Shown here piece by piece: positions 15,829 to 24,402 of a DNA stretch of 43,189 nucleotides. The DNA is taken from the IMG/VR virus record IMGVR_UViG_3300007352_000158, positions 1-43,189 of that record; one strand, 5' to 3'. Below the pieces are notes generated by a model that was given only the letters and a program-made list of their open reading frames with translations, was not told the origin of the DNA and made no database searches. The translations under genes and the position numbers were made by a program. This stretch comes from a virus. Within the stretch, counting starts at the first letter, position 1; each line of letters opens with the position of its first letter.

Positions 15829-17901
15829 TTAATCTCCGTGCATTATTGCCCATGCAGAACTAGCAAGCGATTTATACACCGCTATTGACATTTCTTTATT
15901 ATTAGTTATTTTATATTCATTAATAAGATCTTTTAATATCCTATTGAAATCGTTTATATTAGATGAACACGAATTTGATACTATATTTTTTATTCGTTCC
16001 ATTGTTATTTTATCATCAATTTTAACTCCTGATAGTATTAAATGCTTTATATTTTGGAGTTCCTCTTTTTGTTTTTTAGTTAAAGATCTTATGTTTTTAA
16101 TATTATTTTTAGATAAAAATATTGGATCTATTATGCAATCTATTTCTGACAGAAATTCTTCTCCAACAGATTTAAGTACAGACAATGATTTTGGCGTTCT
16201 TGTATCCCTTGGTTTTGTGTCTTTATTACCAGGTGGTCTACCGGGACCATTTATACCTTCTTTTCTAGGTTGATCGCCAGCTAAATTATCACCAACGAGT
16301 GATCCTTCTTGTTTAAGTTTTTCTAATTCTAACTGTGTGTCTTTTTGAAATTGCATTGTACTTAACGGTCTATAATATGGATTTGCTTTTTCTAGAATAT
16401 TTGGTTCTTTATTTCGTATACTTTGTTCGATTCTTAAATTCTCTAATTCTAATGTAAAATCATTGCCAAAAGTTTTATGAACAGTTTCCACAGATATTAA
16501 ACCTCTATCAAGTAATTGTATCATCAATTGTTTTTCTGCGGCTTCATCTCTAAGAGACATGCTTTCAAATGTTATAATTGGTGTTTTTTTAAAACCCATA
16601 GCTTTAGATAAAATATTTAGTTCGAGTTGAATCCAATTTATACATTTTTCTCTTACATATTCTAATCTTTCTACTAATGTTTTTAGTTGTATAAAGCCGG
16701 TTTGCGCATTTCTTGTTCCCAAATCAGTTCCGCCAACTAAAGAATCTGGTATACCAAGCCCTTTAATTATATCGGCATTAACACTCTTATATTTATCAGA
16801 ACCAAGTATCTTATCTGTTGGAGGATATTCAACTTGAAGATCAATCATATCATCCCATACTATATCTTTGCTTCCACCCCCAACGTTATGCTGAAGTATA
16901 GTAAGTAATTTATTGACTGCCGCTGGAGTAGGAAGAATTTTACTATCAGATTTTCCAAGTTTCCATAAACGAATAGTATTTATTACTCCATCCAAAGCGG
17001 ATTTATCTGCCTGTTTCATTTTGTCTTTTAGTAAAAGATCTTCTATAACCCCATATAAAAATGGTGTACCCCAATCTTCCCAGTCATCCTTTTCGTAATA
17101 ATCTATATACATTTTTGATTGATCAAGGGCTATTATTTTAGAATTGTTTTTAGCAGCAGCAATAACTTCTGATGGTAAATTAGAAATGAATTTTCTTTCC
17201 GCATCAGTCTTTGGGTTATTTATTGATTGTGCCAACTCGGTAGTTATTCTCATCCCAAGCGCTGAACTACCAAAGAATCTGCCTACTGGACCACCTATTT
17301 TTTCAACAATAACAGGAGATATAAAAGTATAACCCCAAGGAATCTCGTTTTTTAGAATTTTAGTTTTATCTTTTAATATCTTATCTGGTTTTTCACTTAC
17401 TTTCTTTTCATCAACATTATCTATTGTGAAATCATAAAATGCCCTACTCATTTCTTTAACAACTGGTTTTGTAATATAGGCAGTTTTTCTTCTTATTATA
17501 ACATTAGCGTCACGAAGCATTAATTTCATAAAATCATGAGCACGACCCTGAAGATTAACTCTTTTTGCCCATTCTTTATAGAATTTTTCTTGACTTTTTA
17601 TTGGTGATCTTATGTCCATTCCTTCAGAAGCAAAATCTGCCATAAGATCAATAATGTTTCTTATAAATCCATTTTTCTTATAAATACTTTGACATAATTG
17701 TATTATATCCTGATGTTTTGTGGGTATTCTATCTTCCGGCCTATGAAAATCTGTATCAAATCTGTTGAATCCACTCATCAATCTTGGATCAGACGATGAG
17801 GCTATGGATTTATTATTCATTAAAACATTATTATCTGGAATAGAGTATTTTTTTAAATTTTGGTCTGTAGCTTTAATATACATTTTATTTTCTTCATTCA
17901 T
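15829..17901 (-). CDS. Portal protein, 690 aa
   Basis: Its position directly after the large terminase, and its length, fit a portal. The central region has the helical stem pattern and a crown-side helix (LVERLEYVREKCINWIQLELNIL), and the motif ITFESMSLRDEAAEKQLMIQ resembles the wing/clip portion of SPP1/HK97-type portals. After about residue 520, a Pro/Lys linker (GRPPGNKDTKPRDTRTPK) leads to an extra about 110-residue helical C-terminal domain of unknown use. The portal forms the dodecameric DNA channel at one vertex. A second ATG at 17883 is a possible alternative start. Confidence 0.85.
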   Translation of the reverse strand: MNEENKMYIKATDQNLKKYSIPDNNVLMNNKSIASSSDPRLMSGFNRFDTDFHRPEDRIPTKHQDIIQLCQSIYKKNGFIRNIIDLMADFASEGMDIRSPIKSQEKFYKEWAKRVNLQGRAHDFMKLMLRDANVIIRRKTAYITKPVVKEMSRAFYDFTIDNVDEKKVSEKPDKILKDKTKILKNEIPWGYTFISPVIVEKIGGPVGRFFGSSALGMRITTELAQSINNPKTDAERKFISNLPSEVIAAAKNNSKIIALDQSKMYIDYYEKDDWEDWGTPFLYGVIEDLLLKDKMKQADKSALDGVINTIRLWKLGKSDSKILPTPAAVNKLLTILQHNVGGGSKDIVWDDMIDLQVEYPPTDKILGSDKYKSVNADIIKGLGIPDSLVGGTDLGTRNAQTGFIQLKTLVERLEYVREKCINWIQLELNILSKAMGFKKTPIITFESMSLRDEAAEKQLMIQLLDRGLISVETVHKTFGNDFTLELENLRIEQSIRNKEPNILEKANPYYRPLSTMQFQKDTQLELEKLKQEGSLVGDNLAGDQPRKEGINGPGRPPGNKDTKPRDTRTPKSLSVLKSVGEEFLSEIDCIIDPIFLSKNNIKNIRSLTKKQKEELQNIKHLILSGVKIDDKITMERIKNIVSNSCSSNINDFNRILKDLINEYKITNNKEMSIAVYKSLASSAWAIMHGD

Positions 17902-17927
17902 ATAGTAATCGCATTATAATCCAACTG

Positions 17928-17937
17928 TTTATACACA
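17928..17937 (-). promoter_or_regulatory. TGTGTATAAA element before the portal gene
   Basis: The minus strand reads TGTGTATAAAC in the short gap between terminase and portal, 27 bases before the ATG. This is the best-spaced copy of the element shared with several other gene starts, so it is a candidate late-type -10 promoter. Confidence 0.4.
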
Positions 17938-17940
17938 ATA

Positions 17941-20055
17941 TTAAATTATGTCACCATTTTGTAATGCATTCTTTGTTTTAGTTGAACGCATCCATTCTTC
18001 GGCATTAGTGAAACCCGCTATACCCGGACCATGATATAGTGCCATATTTGGATCGAGATTTTTTACTTTCTTAAAATTACCGGCAACATTATTATAATCA
18101 ATGCCGCTTTCAGGAGTAACATCTACTGAATATATATATTTGTGTGCCAACAATAAACTCGTATATCTATCTTTTCTTAATCTTCCTTTTTTATATCTGC
18201 CTTCTACTATAGCTGAAGTTACACTTGTAGGAGTATCAAATCTTTCTTTGCCTGTAGTGGTTTCGGTTCTTTGTATTGTACATAATTCATTTTTAAGTTC
18301 TTCTATGTTATAGACACATTCTTCATAAGTATCACTATTAATATCTAACGATTTTTCTGCAATAAGTGCGGCTTGCATTATAACAGTATCGAATGCTGGA
18401 AATAAAAGCCTTTGTGTTTCTAAACTTTTATGAAGAATGCCATTAGCATAAGCGTTAAATTCATTAGATTGTTGAACTAGACTCAATATATGCGGACCAT
18501 CAGATTCGCCATCAAATTCTTTTATATTTTCTGGATCTACAACTTCATATATAGGAAACTCTCCCTTTTCCCCATCTAATCCTTTTTTAGTTCTTAACAT
18601 TTCAGAAATAGGATAGCCCCCACCTTGACTATCCATCTCTATCCTAATAGGATTAAACAAATTGACTAATACTCTTATTTTTGCACAGCAATAGGCATAA
18701 TAATCATGTTCTTTAGTAAATCCTTGTTTTTTACATTTATTAAATTCATCTTTATTAGTTGACCAACAATAAACTACTCTATAATGATTTTTCCACCCTT
18801 CTAAAATTGTTATAGCCAATCTATCCCTTTCTGCACCGGGATCTATCCCTATTACATATCTTCTACCTTTAATACCCCTCATCATTGGAGTAAAAGAAAC
18901 TTCTCCGTCTGGTGTAACGATATAACTAGAAGGTTTAATTGTGCATGATTCTATTAATGATCTTGGAAAATATCCATCCGAATCCTTTATGAATATTGCA
19001 TTGTATTCCATATCATATATATTTTTGGGTAAAGTAGCTTTTGCATGTGCCAATTGCCTTTTATCTAACAATCCATCTGGTAAATAATTGCTAGGTAATC
19101 TTATTAATGCATAATCATTTGGATCAAAATTATCTGGAATATTATTTTTACCACCAAATATTTCTGCTATTTTATCCATATCTCCCTTGCTCGATATAAT
19201 GTCTTTCCACATATCAAATTTTTTAGCAAAGTGATTAAATTGATAATAAGCTGTTCCAGAATATATAATCTGATTACCTTTTGGTTTTTTAACAAAATCA
19301 CCTTTTAAATTATTAGGAATACCAAGTTCTTCTATTTTCTTTTCTATAGCAAGTCTTCTTGCTTCATCTACAGGAGTTTTTGTTGTGGCCGTAAAACCTC
19401 TTACAACTACATCAAAAATATCTTCTGGGATTGATGCAAATTCATCTGCAATAATGCACGTTGCTCTAAATCCTCTTATTTTTGACCCATCACCCATTGG
19501 AAGAGCCTGTATAATTGATGGACCAATCTTAAAATAACACAAATCAACATTTTGTCTTGGTCCAGCATTCTTCCCGCCGCCAACTATACTTCTCAATACA
19601 GGAGCGGAATTCCATATATTTTCTATATAAGCAAAAACTAATTTAGCCTGTCTTAAACCCGCACCAACAATAACTATCTTAGCACCGGGGTCTAAAAGAG
19701 CCTTTAAAACAGCGTAGACGGCTAACGTAAAACTTTTACTTCCTCCACGAGATGCTATAAATAAAGGAAAAGGAGTTTTCCATAAAGTTTGCAAAACCGC
19801 TATCTGTATTGGAAATAAATCTAAGCCAAGAACAACTTTTGCAGTCCACCCTATATAGTCTATGTCCAGCATTTTATCTACTATAAATTGGTCAACTTTT
19901 TTCTTTGATATTTTTAGATCAGTAAATATATGTTTCGTTACTTTTGGCACCTTTTTCCTGTATGGAAACAAATAACCATAATAACCTTCGTCGGTGTTAA
20001 GAATATCGTGAAGTGCCAAAGACGATTCTTTATTTTTTAATTTTGCAATACCCAT
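17941..20055 (-). CDS. terL: Terminase large subunit, 704 aa
   Basis: The DNA-packaging motor ATPase and headful or site-specific nuclease. A Walker A-like SRGGSKS (102-108) and Walker B IIADE (201-205, with Glu after Asp) mark the ATPase half. VIGIDPGAERDRLAI (401-415) and IEMDSQGG (near 475-482) are RNase H-like nuclease motifs with acidic metal ligands. The length is greater than the usual 450-600 because of insertions between the two domains. The ATG overlaps the upstream ERCC4-type nuclease gene by 19 bases. It acts with the portal downstream and the small-subunit candidate upstream. Confidence 0.93.
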   Translation of the reverse strand: MGIAKLKNKESSLALHDILNTDEGYYGYLFPYRKKVPKVTKHIFTDLKISKKKVDQFIVDKMLDIDYIGWTAKVVLGLDLFPIQIAVLQTLWKTPFPLFIASRGGSKSFTLAVYAVLKALLDPGAKIVIVGAGLRQAKLVFAYIENIWNSAPVLRSIVGGGKNAGPRQNVDLCYFKIGPSIIQALPMGDGSKIRGFRATCIIADEFASIPEDIFDVVVRGFTATTKTPVDEARRLAIEKKIEELGIPNNLKGDFVKKPKGNQIIYSGTAYYQFNHFAKKFDMWKDIISSKGDMDKIAEIFGGKNNIPDNFDPNDYALIRLPSNYLPDGLLDKRQLAHAKATLPKNIYDMEYNAIFIKDSDGYFPRSLIESCTIKPSSYIVTPDGEVSFTPMMRGIKGRRYVIGIDPGAERDRLAITILEGWKNHYRVVYCWSTNKDEFNKCKKQGFTKEHDYYAYCCAKIRVLVNLFNPIRIEMDSQGGGYPISEMLRTKKGLDGEKGEFPIYEVVDPENIKEFDGESDGPHILSLVQQSNEFNAYANGILHKSLETQRLLFPAFDTVIMQAALIAEKSLDINSDTYEECVYNIEELKNELCTIQRTETTTGKERFDTPTSVTSAIVEGRYKKGRLRKDRYTSLLLAHKYIYSVDVTPESGIDYNNVAGNFKKVKNLDPNMALYHGPGIAGFTNAEEWMRSTKTKNALQNGDII

Positions 20056-20540
20056 CTATCTTTTTCTATCTTGAGTATATTTTGAAACAAAAGTTGAGCA
20101 TATGCCATACCGCATGAACCAACTGGTATTATATGTACTCCATATTTTATAGATAATGAGGCTAACCATGAGATTAGGGCTTTTCCCGGAACACTTCTGG
20201 TAAATTGACACGGAGATAGATCTAAATGATCTTTTGTTAAAATTGATTCAATAAGAATGTATCTATACTTTATATTAGACATTCTTTCCATTTCTTCTTC
20301 GAATGTAGCCCTATTACTGTAATTAACCCACAATTCTCCGTAATCGTCTTTTCTTTCTATGCAGATTAAATCTTCATAACCAACAACACTATAATCGCCC
20401 GTATCCAATTTTTGAACTATAGTCCCATTACATCTCGGAGGCTTCTTGGTATCCAATTGCTTTTCAAAAATCCAGCCAAAACCATCCTTCTCTCTACTGT
20501 CTCTGATCACACTATATGATGGCAATATTAATCTAGACAT
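20037..20540 (-). CDS. ERCC4-type nuclease, 167 aa
   Basis: The N-terminal domain shows the XPF/ERCC4 pattern: RDSREKDGFGW (13-23), GDYSV (48-52) and IERKDD (61-66), with acidic and Lys residues in the metal-dependent active-site order. The canonical third Asp of ERKxxxD is replaced. Family members cut branched or flap DNA. It sits between terminase subunit genes, suggesting that it trims recombination or replication branches before packaging, as endonuclease VII does in T4; that link is inferred. Confidence 0.8.
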   Translation of the reverse strand: MSRLILPSYSVIRDSREKDGFGWIFEKQLDTKKPPRCNGTIVQKLDTGDYSVVGYEDLICIERKDDYGELWVNYSNRATFEEEMERMSNIKYRYILIESILTKDHLDLSPCQFTRSVPGKALISWLASLSIKYGVHIIPVGSCGMAYAQLLFQNILKIEKDRWVLQN

Positions 20541-21174
20541 TATTTGACTCTTCTTTTAATCTTTTACCTTGCTGCGAATTCATTAAAATAGATTGTTCTA
20601 TTGATAAACCCTTATTAAGCCTGTGTCTTAATGTATTCGGACAAATATTATAAACTTCTGCTAATTCTGCAAAACACCAATCTTTATTTTGAAAATGAAT
20701 TAATCTATTATTACTTTTGTTCCTATTGTTATTTTTTCGAGTCGCCCATCTACAATTTTCTTTATGGTATCCTAAGTCATTTTCAATTCTATCTATTTCA
20801 TGCTTGTTCGTTGGCGGTTCTCCCATGTCTTCAAGAAAATTTTCGAACTTAAGCCATCGGTCACAAACAGAAACACCGCGACCACCATAATACTTGTAAT
20901 TACAATTATTTTTATTATTACACCGTTGAACAATGTCGTGCCAAACATTATATATTTTTGATCTGCTATAACCATGCCTAGTTAATTTTTGTAATTTAAG
21001 ACAACCACAACTTTTTGTGTGATTATTTTTTAAAGTATAACCCAGGACCATTAATTCTTTACCACAATCACATTTACATAAATATATTGATTGTCTATTT
21101 TTATTTTTGCCTTCAAATCTCATTACAGTTAATCTATTAAATTTTTGTCCTACTAAATTACTCAGTTTGCTCAT
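20533..21174 (-). CDS. HNH endonuclease with N-terminal zinc ribbon, 213 aa
   Basis: The start is the internal ATG (MSKLSNLVGQKFNRL), as the longer frame runs far into the previous gene. A zinc ribbon (CKCDCGKE and CGC) is followed by YNVWHDIVQRCNN, YYGGRGVSVCDRWLKFENF, HEIDRIENDLGYHKENCRW and an HTH-like end. This is a common free-standing phage HNH homing endonuclease family. It is inserted between the small-terminase candidate and the ERCC4-type nuclease gene. A paralogue lies at 28184-28786. Confidence 0.85.
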   Translation of the reverse strand: MSKLSNLVGQKFNRLTVMRFEGKNKNRQSIYLCKCDCGKELMVLGYTLKNNHTKSCGCLKLQKLTRHGYSRSKIYNVWHDIVQRCNNKNNCNYKYYGGRGVSVCDRWLKFENFLEDMGEPPTNKHEIDRIENDLGYHKENCRWATRKNNNRNKSNNRLIHFQNKDWCFAELAEVYNICPNTLRHRLNKGLSIEQSILMNSQQGKRLKEESNNV

Positions 21175-22075
21175 CTTCGTCCTCTTTTTCGTCCAGGAAT
21201 GTTTCACTATCCATTAATAGGGGCTCCTTTGATCCGTCTGCCAATTCTACCTTTTCTCTAAACACCCTTTTAATATCTTCTGACGCAAGTTTTGTTAGTA
21301 CCGCATATTTGCCCTGTTTATCTCTTTCTGCTTCTGACGATTGCAATGCCGCTACTAAACTAAAAAAAGATTCTTTTCCACCTCTTAATTCTTCTATTCT
21401 ATCTTTTCTGGTTGCAGCAAGATTTTGATATATCTTTTGTCTTTCTGCTACCAATTTATCGTATCTTTCGCTAGCCTTATTTAAACTGGTTCTGGCCTGA
21501 TCTATTTTTTGAAAACTTGACGCTCTTTGCATTTTTGCTTCTTGAGATTCATCTGGTTTAACTGGATTATCAATGAACCACTTTGTGAGTTCGGTAACAT
21601 CTTCTTGTAAAGTTTTCATAAAATCTAATTGTCTATTAATAAGAATGCGATGTTTCAAAAAATCATCTATTTGAAAAAATTCACTAAATACTATGTCCTC
21701 GAATTGACAACAAAGATTTCCATATTCTTCTAGGTATCCAGATATTTCTTCTTGTGTAAATTGATTTTTAAGAGTTTTAAATAAATGACTTTTTTTAAAT
21801 TGATCTCTAAACCATTGTGCTTTTTCTACCTCATCAAATCCCGGTGGAGGTACAGACAATGTTGGGTTGGTGCTATTTTTAATTCCTTTATTTATTTGTT
21901 TATCAGAAGTAAATTTTTGTCTACATCTCCTTATTGTCTCTATACTCCATTTATATCCAAATTCTTGTTCTAATCTATCCCTTATTTTTTCAGATGTAGA
22001 TCCTTGATCTGACATTTCTATCAATATCTTAACAGCATCTGGATTTTTAGGAAGTTGTTTGCTTTTAACTGACAT
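21158..22075 (-). CDS. Terminase small subunit candidate, 305 aa
   Basis: An N-terminal HTH-like domain (about 10-55, GSTSEKIRDRLEQEFGYKWSI) is followed by a Pro-rich linker and a long helical, charged region (about 90-265), then an acidic tail. DNA-binding head plus coiled-coil oligomerisation region is the terminase small-subunit plan, and the gene is upstream of terL in the same operon. It is longer than most (100-200 aa). Assignment is by architecture and context. Confidence 0.7.
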   Translation of the reverse strand: MSVKSKQLPKNPDAVKILIEMSDQGSTSEKIRDRLEQEFGYKWSIETIRRCRQKFTSDKQINKGIKNSTNPTLSVPPPGFDEVEKAQWFRDQFKKSHLFKTLKNQFTQEEISGYLEEYGNLCCQFEDIVFSEFFQIDDFLKHRILINRQLDFMKTLQEDVTELTKWFIDNPVKPDESQEAKMQRASSFQKIDQARTSLNKASERYDKLVAERQKIYQNLAATRKDRIEELRGGKESFFSLVAALQSSEAERDKQGKYAVLTKLASEDIKRVFREKVELADGSKEPLLMDSETFLDEKEDEDEQTE

Positions 22076-22625
22076 TGTATTCGTCTATTATTTCAAGCAA
22101 TTTTTCTCTTAATGGAGTAAGTATTCTTTTTTTTAATCTTTCTCCATTCATAAGCAATTCAAAATTTTTAATCATATCTTTTGGTAATTTATTAATAATA
22201 AATTCTTTTAATTCTATAGTTATGCATACATCTAATGGATCTTTTTGATTAAGTGAATTATATGTTGATTTAGATGAATTAGATATGTCATTATGTCCAA
22301 TAGGAATTGCATTTATTATGTTTATTCTATTCCATGTTCTTTTGGATAAATCTGGATCTTTCTCTGGTCTAAAATATTTATCTCTTTTTAAATTAGTTAT
22401 TCTATGCGAAAGATGTTTGCTTAAAAAATTCTCCAATTTTCCACATTTTGGATCATATCTTTCTAGTGCATCTAAACATAAAAGCCATATTTCTTGAAAT
22501 ATATCTTCTGATTCAAAATATGCAAAAGTATGTTTATTCTTTCTTTGCTTGGCTAATTTATTTATTATTGGAGTCGCCAGATCTATCAGTTCCTGCGATA
22601 CCTTCGTTGTTTTTCGCATTTGCAA
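22065..22625 (-). CDS. Phage sigma-like factor (region 2 only), 186 aa
   Basis: Residues about 35-90 match sigma70 region 2: YFESEDIFQEIWLLCLDALERYDP, then GKLENFLSKHLSHRITNLKRDKYFRP. There is no recognisable region 4, as in T4 gp55-type late sigma factors. GAGG lies six bases before a TTG at 22625, so TTG is preferred over the ATG six bases later. It stands at the head of the late operon, suitable for switching RNA polymerase to late promoters; the TGTGTATAAA elements may be its targets. That pairing is inference. Confidence 0.75.
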   Translation of the reverse strand: MQMRKTTKVSQELIDLATPIINKLAKQRKNKHTFAYFESEDIFQEIWLLCLDALERYDPKCGKLENFLSKHLSHRITNLKRDKYFRPEKDPDLSKRTWNRINIINAIPIGHNDISNSSKSTYNSLNQKDPLDVCITIELKEFIINKLPKDMIKNFELLMNGERLKKRILTPLREKLLEIIDEYNVS

Positions 22626-22737
22626 TTATTTCCTCAATAGCATCTTCCCGTTCTGGATCTTTCATAACGAAATCTTTCATAGCCTTAGCACAAAGTCTAG
22701 CAGTTTCTTTAATTTTTAACCCAAATTTAATATTCAT
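22558..22737 (-). CDS. Small hypothetical protein, first gene of the late operon (59 aa)
   Basis: An ATG at 22737 opens a frame reading MNIKFGLKIKETARLCAKAMK, with an acidic middle. It overlaps the start of the sigma-like gene by 68 bases in another frame. There is no convincing SD, and a TGTGTATAAA-related element lies only nine bases upstream. It is possibly real and translated leaderless, but the overlap keeps this tentative. Confidence 0.45.
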   Translation of the reverse strand: MNIKFGLKIKETARLCAKAMKDFVMKDPEREDAIEEIIANAKNNEGIAGTDRSGDSNNK

Positions 22738-22745
22738 AATAAAGC

Positions 22746-22755
22746 TTTATACACT
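22746..22755 (-). promoter_or_regulatory. AGTGTATAAA element at the head of the late operon
   Basis: The minus strand reads AGTGTATAAAGC in the divergent gap between the late operon and the plus-strand cluster. It resembles the copies before the portal and protease-scaffold genes. A candidate late promoter. Confidence 0.4.
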
Positions 22756-22825
22756 AAGTCCCATAACTTATTATAGCTGACAAATGTATTTATTTTCTTA
22801 AAAAGAAAAAAAATATAAAAATAGT

Positions 22826-22831
22826 TATAAT
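22826..22831 (+). promoter_or_regulatory. TATAAT box at the head of the plus-strand cluster
   Basis: TATAAT lies five bases before the ATG of the first plus-strand gene. With normal -10 spacing, transcription would start at or near the ATG. No good -35 is visible, so either a leaderless mRNA or chance occurrence in AT-rich DNA. Confidence 0.3.
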
Positions 22832-22836
22832 ATTGT

Positions 22837-23169
22837 ATGGCTGGAAAATTAGAAATAGTAAAGAATTCACTTCCATATTATCAGCCGTATTCAATAATTT
22901 TTATAGATTACAGTACAAATGAAAAATTTGTAATGGGAGATTATAAAACTAAGAAAAAAGCAGAATTAGCTTTCATATTTTTTGAATCAAAGTATTCTGA
23001 ATGCGTACACCCACATGGTATGGAATATTTAAAAAGTATAAGTAAAAGAAAACTAACAGATAAAAATAAAAAACCGATAAATGAACTAGAAAAAAGAATT
23101 TTAAATCCCGATGGAGATAGCCACGAAATTAAAAGTAAAAATTTAAAAAGGAAAATTATACTTGATTAA
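22837..23169 (+). CDS. Hypothetical basic protein, 110 aa
   Basis: I do not recognise this protein. It is Lys-rich, soluble, with a beta-rich N-terminus (YSIIFIDYSTNEKFVMGDY) and a basic helical C-terminus. It is the first gene of the plus-strand cluster and overlaps the methyltransferase start by eight bases. Confidence 0.65.
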   Translation: MAGKLEIVKNSLPYYQPYSIIFIDYSTNEKFVMGDYKTKKKAELAFIFFESKYSECVHPHGMEYLKSISKRKLTDKNKKPINELEKRILNPDGDSHEIKSKNLKRKIILD

Positions 23170-23854
23170 TCTAATATGCAGTAAATTCGAAGAATATATC
23201 ACGTATCAAAGATTTGATTTAATATTTCTTGATCCACCCGATAACGAAGGAAGGAAATACGAAAATTATAATGATAACTTAAAAGATGGTGCATATATAA
23301 CATTACTAAAACACTGGATATTAAAATCATGTACTATGTGTGATGGTCCGGTTTTTGTAAGTTTCGCCGCTAAATGGACTCCAATTATTGAAAATTTAAT
23401 ATTAGAAGAAGAAGTAAATTTAATACAAAGACTTTATTGGAGATATACTTTCGGTCAAGCAAATAAAACAAGATACACTCCTTCTATTAGACCAATATAT
23501 TGGTTACATAAAGATACAATTTATCCTGAAAATATTAAAATACCATCTGCTAGACAAGAAAAGTACGGTGACAAAAGGGCTGCTAGTGGTGGTAAAATGC
23601 CGGATAATGTGTGGGATTTTTCTAGAATATGTGGAACCTTTAAAGAAAAAAGAAAATTTCATTGCACCCAACATCCGGAGGCACTTATGGAACGTATAAT
23701 ACTAGGGCATTCTAAAGAGGGTGCGTCTGTTCTAGACCCATTCATCGGGTCTGGCACAACAGCTATAGTATGCAAAAGATTGAACAGAAATTGTACTGGA
23801 ATAGATTGTAGTCAATATTATATAGATAAAATAGAGGAAATAATAAATGGATAA
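23162..23854 (+). CDS. DNA methyltransferase, N4/N6 type, 230 aa
   Basis: The motif order is beta-class: LIFLDPPD (catalytic motif IV) comes early at 20-27 and VLDPFIGSGTTA (SAM-binding motif I) late near 195. DPPD is unusual, as family members normally have an aromatic residue after the two Pro. The start is a TTG, set by AAGGA nine bases upstream; no ATG exists before the catalytic motif. It probably methylates phage DNA against host restriction. No cognate nuclease is adjacent. Confidence 0.85.
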   Translation: MINLICSKFEEYITYQRFDLIFLDPPDNEGRKYENYNDNLKDGAYITLLKHWILKSCTMCDGPVFVSFAAKWTPIIENLILEEEVNLIQRLYWRYTFGQANKTRYTPSIRPIYWLHKDTIYPENIKIPSARQEKYGDKRAASGGKMPDNVWDFSRICGTFKEKRKFHCTQHPEALMERIILGHSKEGASVLDPFIGSGTTAIVCKRLNRNCTGIDCSQYYIDKIEEIING

Positions 23855-24209
23855 TTTTAAAGAGATTCAACTATTGCTTGATTGTTGGATTGAAATAATA
23901 AAGACATGTGCTAAAGATAGTATCAAAAATGCTTCTAAGATGAAAGACGGATTAGATGGAAGGGTAGTATTTGATAATGGAAAAAGAGTAATATTTGATT
24001 ATCCATCAGAAAAAAGACAGAAAGAAATTCAACTTAAACTATATTATTTAAGACCGGATTTGACAGAATTAATATCAAGCGAACCAGCAATAACAGACGA
24101 AGAATGGAATGTTAAAGACTATATAGAATTATGTCATAACCATTATATGATCGTTGTAGAAAAATTAAGAAAGATTATAAATGCAGAATTGCGTAACATG
24201 TCTAAATAA
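23847..24209 (+). CDS. Hypothetical protein, 120 aa
   Basis: I do not recognise this protein. It is mainly helical, with a beta-hairpin-like centre (GRVVFDNGKRVIFDYPS). It overlaps the methyltransferase end by eight bases and the zinc-finger gene by 29 bases, so it is part of a tightly coupled operon. Cytosolic; function unknown. Confidence 0.65.
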   Translation: MDNFKEIQLLLDCWIEIIKTCAKDSIKNASKMKDGLDGRVVFDNGKRVIFDYPSEKRQKEIQLKLYYLRPDLTELISSEPAITDEEWNVKDYIELCHNHYMIVVEKLRKIINAELRNMSK

Positions 24210-24402
24210 CAAAGATGACAATTGCGGAAAAGTAATTTGTGGAAATATGTTTATATGTGAAGATTGTATTTATAAAATATTAACTATATACATATATACA
24301 AACAATTTCAAATGGATTTGCCCTATGTGCGATTCTAATAAAAACAAAAAATGTGAATGGTGCGATCTATCTCTTTTCTTGAAAGAAATTAAATGTTTAT
24401 AG
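24181..24402 (+). CDS. RING-like/multi-cysteine zinc-binding protein, 73 aa
   Basis: Cysteine pairs CVTC, CGKVIC, CEDC, CPMC and CEWC in 73 residues suggest two zinc sites arranged as in RING or treble-clef fingers. The middle (YKILTIYIYTNNFKWICPMC) is typical of the hydrophobic core before the second finger pair. It may be a protein- or nucleic-acid-binding adaptor. It overlaps both neighbours. Confidence 0.65.
   Translation: MQNCVTCLNNKDDNCGKVICGNMFICEDCIYKILTIYIYTNNFKWICPMCDSNKNKKCEWCDLSLFLKEIKCL

Noticed and set aside
22448-22780. 110-aa plus-strand frame
   Set aside because: Antisense to the sigma-like gene, whose region 2 motif is clear; no ribosome site.
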